DNA of 38,093 bases, taken from NCBI GenBank assembly GCA_905200905.1, contig CAJKMA010000022.1, positions 1 to 38,093 on the forward strand, in the 5' to 3' direction. The translations under genes and the position numbers were made by a program. Origin of the DNA: an uncultured Bacillota bacterium (GTDB lineage: Bacteria > Bacillota > Clostridia > Lachnospirales > Lachnospiraceae). This document shows positions 32,331 to 38,093 of this stretch, piece by piece. How positions within the stretch are numbered: the first letter of the stretch is position 1; each line of letters starts with the position of its first letter. The notes under the pieces were generated by a model, which was given only the letters and a program-made list of their open reading frames with translations, had not been told where the DNA came from and ran no database searches.

Positions 32331-34583
32331 ATGGCAGGGAAAGCAGCAGAGCGTATAAAATATTATAAAAATCCGGCAGGGCCGGTTATCGCAAGCGTAA
32401 GCAGAAAAGTCATAGAACAGGATGGCCTTTATTTCAAAGATTTAGATGGAAGTGGCCAGATGAAGCCTTTTGATGACTGGAGATTGCCAGCGAAAACTAG
32501 AGCCGAGGCATATGTAAAAGAGCTGACAATTGAGGAAAAGATTGCACAGCTCTTTATTTCTGACTGGAGAATGGGAAAATATCCGATTCCAGGTTCCAGC
32601 ATGGAAACTCAGGAGTTGATTTTAGATGAAAGTGGAACTTTGGATGAAGGAGAATTTACAGGAAAAACCATTTTTGGAGAACAGCATTTACCAGGAACTT
32701 CAACCTTGTTAAAAGAGTGGTTCTCCCGTCATCTGATTTTGCGAGCAAATGCAACAGCAGAGGATATGACAGATTGGATGAATCAGCTGCATGCAGTGGC
32801 AGAGGAGTGCCAGCATTTTATTCCTGTAAGTGTAGCCTCCAATTCCAGAAATGAGAATGGCGAAGTCGTGTTTGGTATGAATGATGCGGCAGGAGTATTT
32901 GCTACATGGCCGGGAACTCTGGGAATTGCAGCAGCAGTAAAAGGTGCAGGAATTGAAATTGTGGATCGTTTTGCTTCTTGTGTGAAAAGAGAGTGGAATG
33001 CCTGTGGACTGAGAAAAGGTTATATGTATATGGCTGATATTATGACAGACCCAAGATGGCAACGCTCTTACGGTACTTTTGGGGAAGATCCAGAACTGGT
33101 ATGTGAGATTATGGAGCACCTGATTCCTGGAATCCAAGGAAGTAAGGAGGGTGTAACACAGGACGGTGTGGCTATGACTACCAAACATTTTCCAGGCGGA
33201 GGAGCCAGAGAAAATGGGTTTGATCCTCACTATGCTGCAGGGCAGTGGAATGTTTATGCTACAGAAGATTCTCTTCAGAAATACCATATTCCAGCTTTTC
33301 AAGTTGCAGTGAAGAATCATACTTCCTCTATTATGCCGTATTATTCCAAGCCATCAGCCCAAAAGAGCAAAGCACAGAAGGACTGTCTTGGAAATACCAT
33401 GGAATTTGAACCCTATGGTTTTGCGTATAACCGTCCATTTATCCAGAATATGTTAAGAGATCAAATTGGATTTGAGGGATATATTAATTCAGATACTGGG
33501 ATTGCCCATAACATGTGCTGGGGTGTAGAAATGCTGGATATCCCAGAACGTATTGGTTTTGCTGTGAATCATGCAGGTGTGGATATTATTAGCGGTTTAT
33601 TTGATAATGAAGCAGGTATGGAGGCTTACCAAAGAGGAAAGAACGATTATTATGATACTCATCCAGTTCCAGAAGGATTCAGCAAAGAGCAGTTGGTGCT
33701 TACAGATGAAGCTTTAGACAGGGCTGTAACAAGGACATTGACAGAGCTGTTTCAGCTTGGAATGTTTGAGAATCCTTATCGGGATGCCAAAAAGGCAAAA
33801 GAAGTAACAACAGCAAGAGAAGACTGGGAAGAAGCTGAAAAAGTACATCGCCAGAGTGTTGTGTTACTGAAAAATGACAGTACCTTACCACTAACAAAAG
33901 AAAAGCTGGCAGGAAAAAAGGTGTACGCTGAGGCATTCCAAAAAGATGCTGCAAAAGCTGAACAGGCTACAAAAGCACTGCGAGATATGTTGGGAAGTGT
34001 AACATTGACTGAGAATCCAGAGGAAGCGGATTTTGCCATTCTTATGGTATCACCTTCTAGCGGGGAATATTTCAATGCCACACCAGGATATTTGGAATTG
34101 GATATTTGTGAAGAAAAAGAAGTCTGCAATGTAGATGAAGAGGGAAGGCCAGAGAAAGAGACACATAAGGAAACTACATTGGCAGGTTTGGGCAGATTCA
34201 GAGAGATTGCCCAAAAGGTTCACCAAAGAGGGGGAAAAGTCATTGCAAATATTAACTTTACCCTGGCTTGGGAAGTTGGAAATATTGAAACTTTAGCAGA
34301 TGCACTTCTGGCAGGTTTTGACACTTATCCAAGGGCAACTTTAGATGTAATATTCGGTACTTTTTCACCTGTAGGAAGATTGCCTATTACATTGCCAAAG
34401 GATGATTCTGTATTGGCGGTAAATAAGCAAGGAGTATGTGTAAGCCCTAATGATGTGCCTGGATATGACAAAGATGTTTATATGCCAGAGTGCATGAAGG
34501 ACGAGAACGGAAAAGCTTATGCCTACCGAGATCGGGTAGGAAATTACTATGAATTAAACTTTGGATTAAGTTACAAAGAATAA
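32331..34583 (+). CDS. Glycoside hydrolase family 3 protein (beta-glucosidase type)
   Basis: A 750-residue retaining glycosidase without signal peptide, so probably cytoplasmic. GH3 landmarks: ELTIEEKIAQLF, RKGYMYMADIMTDPRWQRSYGTFGEDPEL (catalytic domain centre), MTTKHFPGGG (the KHF-GG motif) and the nucleophile segment GYINSDTGIAHNM with Asp in SD. The second alpha/beta domain starts near HRQSVVLLKNDSTLPL and the end has FGTFSPVGRLPITLP and LNFGLSY. The fibronectin-like third domain is absent. Insertions around residues 85-130 (FGEQHLPGTST) differ from common beta-glucosidases. ATG 32331 follows AGGAGGTAGGAAC. An upstream TATAAT at 32291-32296 may be its -10 box, with no clear -35. Sugar specificity unknown. 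Confidence 0.92.
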   Translation: MAGKAAERIKYYKNPAGPVIASVSRKVIEQDGLYFKDLDGSGQMKPFDDWRLPAKTRAEAYVKELTIEEKIAQLFISDWRMGKYPIPGSSMETQELILDESGTLDEGEFTGKTIFGEQHLPGTSTLLKEWFSRHLILRANATAEDMTDWMNQLHAVAEECQHFIPVSVASNSRNENGEVVFGMNDAAGVFATWPGTLGIAAAVKGAGIEIVDRFASCVKREWNACGLRKGYMYMADIMTDPRWQRSYGTFGEDPELVCEIMEHLIPGIQGSKEGVTQDGVAMTTKHFPGGGARENGFDPHYAAGQWNVYATEDSLQKYHIPAFQVAVKNHTSSIMPYYSKPSAQKSKAQKDCLGNTMEFEPYGFAYNRPFIQNMLRDQIGFEGYINSDTGIAHNMCWGVEMLDIPERIGFAVNHAGVDIISGLFDNEAGMEAYQRGKNDYYDTHPVPEGFSKEQLVLTDEALDRAVTRTLTELFQLGMFENPYRDAKKAKEVTTAREDWEEAEKVHRQSVVLLKNDSTLPLTKEKLAGKKVYAEAFQKDAAKAEQATKALRDMLGSVTLTENPEEADFAILMVSPSSGEYFNATPGYLELDICEEKEVCNVDEEGRPEKETHKETTLAGLGRFREIAQKVHQRGGKVIANINFTLAWEVGNIETLADALLAGFDTYPRATLDVIFGTFSPVGRLPITLPKDDSVLAVNKQGVCVSPNDVPGYDKDVYMPECMKDENGKAYAYRDRVGNYYELNFGLSYKE

Positions 34584-34586
34584 ATA

Positions 34587-34637
34587 AAGAGAGCGATTGC
34601 ATGGGGAAGTGACAACATGCAATCGCTCTCTCTTTTA
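34587..34637. terminator. Terminator after the GH3 gene, shared with the convergent gene
   Basis: AAGAGAGCGATTGCAT (34587-34602) pairs with ATGCAATCGCTCTCTCTT (34617-34634) in a long near-perfect stem; TTTT follows on the plus side and A-rich bases precede on the other. Confidence 0.9.
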
Positions 34638-35156
34638 TTAGATTTCTATGATTTTTCCAATACTTTCATCGTATCTGCAGTATTTTCCATTTGCAGAGAT
34701 GAAAGGAGAGTAAGTTTTGGTACGGACATTTTTTATGTATACAATGTGTGTAGCAATCATATAGACAAGAGAGAATTTCTCATTGAGACTGGAAATCCAT
34801 TTGTAAACCTTTTGGCTTTTGTCTGAAAGAATCAGTTCATAGCCGCCTTCACAAGGCTCTAGGCTGAAGTAGGATTTTTCCTTTTTACCAGAAGAAGAAA
34901 ATACCTGGTGATAGATGTATTCGGAAAAATGTTTTTTTACAAAGGCTTGAAAATTCTTTTTTTCGTAAATTTGTTTGGATACTTCATCAGTAATTTTGTC
35001 ACCACGTTCAATGCGGATTTTTAGCACTTTTAAAATTTCAATAGCATCATTGATAAAACTCAGGCTGTTATATTCCATGGTTTCCAGCAGAAAAGAAATT
35101 AGTTCCTTTGATAAAATATCATCAGACTTTGCCTGTTCAAATAATTGGTTATCCAT
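34638..35156 (-). CDS. Hypothetical protein
   Basis: A 172-residue soluble protein I do not recognise. The first ~75 residues are helical and acidic (MDNQLFEQAKSDDILSKELI, FLLETMEYNSLSFINDAIEI). The second half looks mixed alpha/beta (YFSLEPCEGGYELILSD, KFSLVYMIATHIVYI, SPFISANGKYCRYD), as in a small PH- or PAS-like beta sandwich, but that is a guess. There is no TM segment, signal peptide or catalytic motif. ATG 35156 has GAGGAG 8 bases upstream; an earlier ATG (35198) lies within a palindromic hairpin. It is downstream of the acidic protein gene on the same strand. Confidence 0.75.
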   Translation of the reverse strand: MDNQLFEQAKSDDILSKELISFLLETMEYNSLSFINDAIEILKVLKIRIERGDKITDEVSKQIYEKKNFQAFVKKHFSEYIYHQVFSSSGKKEKSYFSLEPCEGGYELILSDKSQKVYKWISSLNEKFSLVYMIATHIVYIKNVRTKTYSPFISANGKYCRYDESIGKIIEI

Positions 35157-35194
35157 AATATATCTCCTCATTCCTTCTTCAATATAATTGTTAT

Positions 35195-35223
35195 GCATAC
35201 CAGGAAAATATTTCCTGGTATGC
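35195..35223. repeat. Perfect 13-bp inverted repeat between the two minus-strand hypothetical genes
   Basis: GCATACCAGGAAA (35195-35207), three-base loop, TTTCCTGGTATGC (35211-35223). On the minus strand it directly follows the stop of the acidic protein gene but lacks a T tail there; on the plus strand a T run follows 6 bases later. Could be a terminator, attenuator or operator. Confidence 0.8.
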
Positions 35224-35236
35224 CGCCATTTTTTTA

Positions 35237-35653
35237 TTATTCAGTCTTTTGGCTATCTTCTGTGTTATCTTCTTTTTCTTCTTCAAATAGAGATTCGACA
35301 GCTTCTTCAGTCTTTTCAACAGTTTCTTTTACCGCATCTTCAACATCTTTTGCAGCTTCACTGACAGTCTCAACTAAATCCTCCTCCTCGAAGATGTCAT
35401 CCTCTACAAAGTCATCGGTATGCTCTTTTACTTTATTTACAGCCTCGTCTACAGACTGTTCTACCACTTCTTTGAGTTTGGAAGCTACATGGACAGCAGA
35501 AGCAGCGGTTTCTTTTAAGTTATCCTGGAAATCTGCAAATTCTTCTTGAAGATCAGGATTCTCTTCTTTCTTTTTCTTGAAATAATAAATAGCTGCACCT
35601 GCAGCAGCTCCCAGTGCACTAACACCTAAAAGTTTTTTGCTGAAACTTCCCAT
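35237..35653 (-). CDS. Membrane-anchored acidic helical protein of unknown function
   Basis: A 138-residue protein. Residues ~7-24 (KLLGVSALGAAAGAAIYYF) form a short Ala/Gly-rich membrane anchor followed by a KKKKEE stop-transfer-like cluster. The remainder is a long, strongly acidic amphipathic helix region with repeated TVE/AVE/KTVE-type heptads (DAVKETVEKTEEAVESLF). The layout resembles YtxH-like stress proteins (short TM plus helical tail), though I cannot claim membership. ATG 35653 has AAAGGA 9 bases ahead. It probably shares a transcript with the next hypothetical gene. Confidence 0.78.
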   Translation of the reverse strand: MGSFSKKLLGVSALGAAAGAAIYYFKKKKEENPDLQEEFADFQDNLKETAASAVHVASKLKEVVEQSVDEAVNKVKEHTDDFVEDDIFEEEDLVETVSEAAKDVEDAVKETVEKTEEAVESLFEEEKEDNTEDSQKTE

Positions 35654-35776
35654 GATTTTAATTCCTTTCTAAAATAAGTTTTTCAATATTCTTAGTCATT
35701 GATATACTCTCCATTATAATCCTTTTTATGAGAATAATGGAAGGGGTTTTTGAGAAAATTTCGTAAAATTTTATGG

Positions 35777-35805
35777 TTGCATAGAAAATGAAGTAAGGCT
35801 ATACT
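35777..35805 (+). promoter_or_regulatory. Sigma-A promoter of the maf operon
   Basis: TTGCAT (35777-35782), 17-base spacer, TATACT (35800-35805), 22 bases before the ATG of maf; the Shine-Dalgarno AAAGGAG follows. Confidence 0.75.
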
Positions 35806-35827
35806 AAATACAGAAAAGGAGTAGAAC

Positions 35828-36415
35828 ATGAAGAATATAATACTTGCAAGTGCGTCTCCTAGAAGGCGAGAATTATTGGATATGGTAGGTATTCCCTTTT
35901 CTGTGTGTCCAAGCCAGGGAGAGGAGCAGATAAGGGGATCCAGTCCGAAAGAGGTTGTGGAAGAACTGTGTGAGCAAAAAGCCAGAGAGGTATTTTTGAA
36001 AACATCTGGTGAGGTGCTGGTGATTGGTGCAGATACTGTGGTAGCAGCAGAAGGAAATATTTTAGGAAAGCCCAAGAACCGAAAAGAAGCTATACAGATG
36101 TTAAAGAAGCTTCAAGGAGCCAGCCATGAAGTGTATACCGGTGTCACCATGTTAAGCAGGGATGAAAACGGAGAACAACAGAAAACCTTCCATGTTATGA
36201 CAGCAGTAGAGTTTTATCCAATGTCTGAGGAGGAGATTGAGAGTTATGTAGATACGGGCGAACCTATGGATAAGGCAGGAGCCTACGGCATTCAGGGAAA
36301 AGCAGGAATTTTCGTAAAGGAAATCCGAGGAGATTATAACAATGTAGTAGGACTTCCAGTGGCACGTTTGTATCAGGAATTAAAACAGATGGGAATGAAT
36401 CCTAGAAAGTGGTGA
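35828..36415 (+). CDS. maf: Maf family nucleotide pyrophosphatase
   Basis: A 195-residue nucleoside triphosphate pyrophosphatase, likely for dTTP/UTP or modified nucleotides (housecleaning; overexpression in relatives blocks septation). Motifs: LASASPRRRELL (S-x-R-R-x-E-L), GADTVV near residue 67, GKPKNRKEA, and DKAGAYGIQGKAG, which is the YhdE-type ending. ATG 35828 follows AAAAGGAG. The HAD gene begins 3 bases after its stop, forming an operon. Confidence 0.95.
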   Translation: MKNIILASASPRRRELLDMVGIPFSVCPSQGEEQIRGSSPKEVVEELCEQKAREVFLKTSGEVLVIGADTVVAAEGNILGKPKNRKEAIQMLKKLQGASHEVYTGVTMLSRDENGEQQKTFHVMTAVEFYPMSEEEIESYVDTGEPMDKAGAYGIQGKAGIFVKEIRGDYNNVVGLPVARLYQELKQMGMNPRKW

Positions 36416-36418
36416 GAA

Positions 36419-37084
36419 ATGTATAAAGCATGTATTTTTGATTTAGACGGAACCATTGCGGATACGGTGGAATCCATTGCTTATGTGGGGAATAAAACTT
36501 TAAAAGAATTTGGATTGCCTGCAATTCCTGTGGAAGATTATAACTTTTATGCAGGAGATGGTGCAGATGAGCTGGTGCGTAGAATGTTGGCTGCTGTGCC
36601 TGGAGGAAATGAGGTAAACTATGAAGAAGTACGAGTATTGTACCGGAAATGGTTTGGGGAGAATCCTTTTTATCATGTAAAACCTTTCGAGGGTATTGTA
36701 ACATTGTTGGATGCTCTCAAACAACAGGGAATTAAGATTGCCGTATTTTCTAATAAGCCACATGAGGCTGCCGTAGAAGTGGTACATAAAATTTTTGGAG
36801 AGCAGATGTTTCATAAAATTCAGGGACAGACAGCACAAATACCAAGAAAGCCATCACCCCTTGGTGCGCTGGCCATTGCCAGGGAACTGGGAGTAAAACC
36901 CGAAGAATGTTTGTATTGTGGAGATACCAATACAGATATGGACACGGGAAAGGCAGCAGGAATGTTTACCATTGGGGTTACCTGGGGATTTCGTCCGCGC
37001 ACAGAACTAGAGGAGCATGAGGCGGATGCCATTGTGGAAAATCCGGAAGAAATTTTAGAAATTGCAAAGAAGAACAGAGGATAG
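36419..37084 (+). CDS. HAD-superfamily phosphatase, phosphoglycolate-phosphatase-like
   Basis: A 221-residue HAD hydrolase with an alpha-helical cap. Motif I is CIFDLDGTIADT (nucleophile Asp in FDLDGT), motif II is IAVFSNKP, the motif III lysine is in RKPSP, and motif IV is YCGDTNTDMDTGKAAG. The cap and motif spacing match Gph/PGP-like phosphatases; PpaX-type pyrophosphatase is an alternative. A GAGAA-like site is weak, so translation likely follows on from maf. Confidence 0.9.
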   Translation: MYKACIFDLDGTIADTVESIAYVGNKTLKEFGLPAIPVEDYNFYAGDGADELVRRMLAAVPGGNEVNYEEVRVLYRKWFGENPFYHVKPFEGIVTLLDALKQQGIKIAVFSNKPHEAAVEVVHKIFGEQMFHKIQGQTAQIPRKPSPLGALAIARELGVKPEECLYCGDTNTDMDTGKAAGMFTIGVTWGFRPRTELEEHEADAIVENPEEILEIAKKNRG

Positions 37085-37116
37085 GTATGACAGTGGGAAG
37101 CGCTGCATAATCATAC
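37085..37116 (+). repeat. Intergenic stem-loop directly after the HAD stop codon
   Basis: GTATGA (37085-37090) pairs with TCATAC (37111-37116); inside, CAGTG pairs with CGCTG around GGAAG, with a 3' bulge CATAA. It has no T tail and sits just ahead of the AAGGAGG of the next gene. Confidence 0.55.
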
Positions 37117-37136
37117 AACAAGGAGGAAGAAAAGCA

Positions 37137-37400
37137 ATGTATGAGTATAGTGAGGAATGTATTTTAACTTTTTTAAAAAATCAGGGCCAATTGTTTGCAG
37201 AGCCAGTAGCAGAAACAGAAGAGGAAGCAGAAGCTTTTCTGGAAGACTGTATGGCAGCAGTGGTAGATTCTCTGGAAGAGGTCAGAGATTATTTTGAAGA
37301 AAATGGCATGGATGTAGACGGCATGTCTCTGGAAGAAATGGAAGATGCCAGTGAAGTGTTTGCACTGCCAGGAGGACAGTATCTCATTGTGGAGGGATAA
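37137..37400 (+). CDS. Small acidic hypothetical protein
   Basis: An 87-residue, strongly acidic protein (many Glu/Asp; EETEEEAEAFLEDCMA-like stretches) with no TM, signal or catalytic motif. The end DASEVFALPGGQYLIVEG has beta-strand character. I do not recognise the family. ATG 37137 is preceded by the excellent AAGGAGG; a longer reading from 37062 would start within the HAD gene. Its stop is 2 bases before the methyltransferase ATG, indicating coupling. Confidence 0.8.
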   Translation: MYEYSEECILTFLKNQGQLFAEPVAETEEEAEAFLEDCMAAVVDSLEEVRDYFEENGMDVDGMSLEEMEDASEVFALPGGQYLIVEG

Positions 37401-37402
37401 AA

Positions 37403-38050
37403 ATGGAAAATAAAGAAAACAAAAGTTCTCGTTTTTGGGATAAACGGTCAAAAGTTTTTGATGAACAAGTGCTTTCCAAATATGAAAATGCCTATAAAAA
37501 AACCATAAAACGTTCCATTCCCTTTTTAAATGCAGAAGATACCATGCTGGAAATTGGATGTGGTACAGGGATTGCAACCATAACGTTAGCGGATTATGTA
37601 AAAAAAATAACAGCCATTGATATTTCAGAGGAAATGATGCTACAGGCAGCAGAGAAGGCAAAAGAAAAAGGAAAAGAGAATATTACCTTCCAGCAAAAGG
37701 ATTTAATGGAGCTTTGTGCAGAGCCGGAAAGCTATGATGTAGTGGCAGCGTATAATGTGTTGTTGTACATGAAAAATCAGGATAAAGTTCTGGAAAAAAT
37801 CTATGAAATTTTAAAACCAGGTGGTATCTTTTTATCTGCAACAGACTGTTTGGGCAGAAATCTGTCTAAAGATTCTGTGAGGAAGTTCTGGAAATCCAAG
37901 CTACATCTTATGCCTTATGTATCCTTTGACACACCAGTAGGCTTGATGCGGAAAATTCAGAGAAAGGGATTTTTGGTTATTGAGATTGTAAATCTCCATA
38001 AAAATCCGCCCAATATCTTTATTGTTGCTCAGAAAATCGAGAAAAAGTAG
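37403..38050 (+). CDS. Class I SAM-dependent methyltransferase
   Basis: A 215-residue Rossmann-fold methyltransferase. Motif I is MLEIGCGTGIATI (about residues 48-60), the acidic end of strand 2 is ITAIDISEEMM, motif post-I FQQKDLMEL, the strand-4 motif SYDVVAAYNVLLYM and the KPGGIFL loop. It resembles Methyltransf_11/UbiE-like enzymes; substrate (small molecule or other) cannot be fixed. ATG 37403 lies 2 bases after the previous stop, with GGAGGG inside that gene's end. The last 43 bases of the window after it hold nothing recognisable. Confidence 0.9.
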   Translation: MENKENKSSRFWDKRSKVFDEQVLSKYENAYKKTIKRSIPFLNAEDTMLEIGCGTGIATITLADYVKKITAIDISEEMMLQAAEKAKEKGKENITFQQKDLMELCAEPESYDVVAAYNVLLYMKNQDKVLEKIYEILKPGGIFLSATDCLGRNLSKDSVRKFWKSKLHLMPYVSFDTPVGLMRKIQRKGFLVIEIVNLHKNPPNIFIVAQKIEKK

Positions 38051-38093
38051 AAATTTATAAAATCTTTAGAAAGTTTATAAAAGTTTGTTAGCA

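Noticed and set aside
32709..33320. Antisense open frame of 203 codons inside the GH3 gene
   Set aside because: Rich in Cys/His/Ser as expected for a shadow of the GH3 frame; no start signal and no family resemblance.
1..38093. Mobile element, prophage, CRISPR array, tRNA or rRNA
   Set aside because: I saw no transposase, integrase, phage structural gene, spaced direct repeats, or clover-leaf/CCA-type sequence by eye; base composition appears even across the window.

Overview
The window reads as chromosomal DNA of a low-GC, strictly anaerobic Firmicute, most likely a Lachnospiraceae-type Clostridium (family placement is inference). Grounds: A/T-rich codon use, strong AGGAGG-type ribosome binding sites, sigma-A promoters with 17-bp spacers, an anaerobic ribonucleotide reductase activase, a pyrophosphate-type phosphofructokinase, class II aldolase and a bacterial glutaminyl-tRNA synthetase. 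I see no tRNA, rRNA, CRISPR array, insertion sequence, phage gene or att site. Gene density is high and no gene-free stretch exceeds about 300 bases.

Layout. 1-1571: 3' end of pnp with its terminator, then nrdG-dut (anaerobic dNTP metabolism). 1573-7186: a DUF1292 protein diverges from a plus-strand run of ClC antiporter, a glycogen-debranching-like protein lacking catalytic residues, a DUF5662 protein and a DUF4203 membrane protein. 7195-12171: an AIM24 protein diverges from a very large RND permease carrying a long coiled-coil insertion. 12253-14543: pfp and fba diverge (glycolysis). 14542-15246: a small XRE regulator and a membrane protein share one transcript from a perfect-consensus promoter flanked by palindromic operators. 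15401-18550: GNAT acetyltransferase, AGCS amino-acid/Na+ symporter, and an HTH protein with a long helical repeat tail.

18723-29105: a 1119-residue J-like/TPR protein overlaps an HscC-type Hsp70; then AEC transporter, truA, hotdog thioesterase, glnS and a MocR/PdxR regulator. The J-TPR/HscC pair is the most system-like unit here: a dedicated chaperone plus a giant repeat co-chaperone whose HPD motif is altered.

29109-32230: a TPP-riboswitch-controlled operon for thiamine or thiamine-precursor uptake (thiamine-binding protein, ThiX, ThiY, ThiZ). Its promoter starts four bases after the MocR stop codon, and the leader has a visible antiterminator pairing. 32331-34637: GH3 glycosidase with terminator. 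34638-35653: two minus-strand proteins of unknown function. 35777-38050: maf, HAD phosphatase, a small acidic protein and a methyltransferase.

The strongest leads are the HscC/J-TPR module, the catalytically dead debranching-enzyme homologue, the RND pump with a coiled coil in its docking domain, and the doubly wired TPP leader. All functional statements rest on reading motifs by eye; no database search was run.
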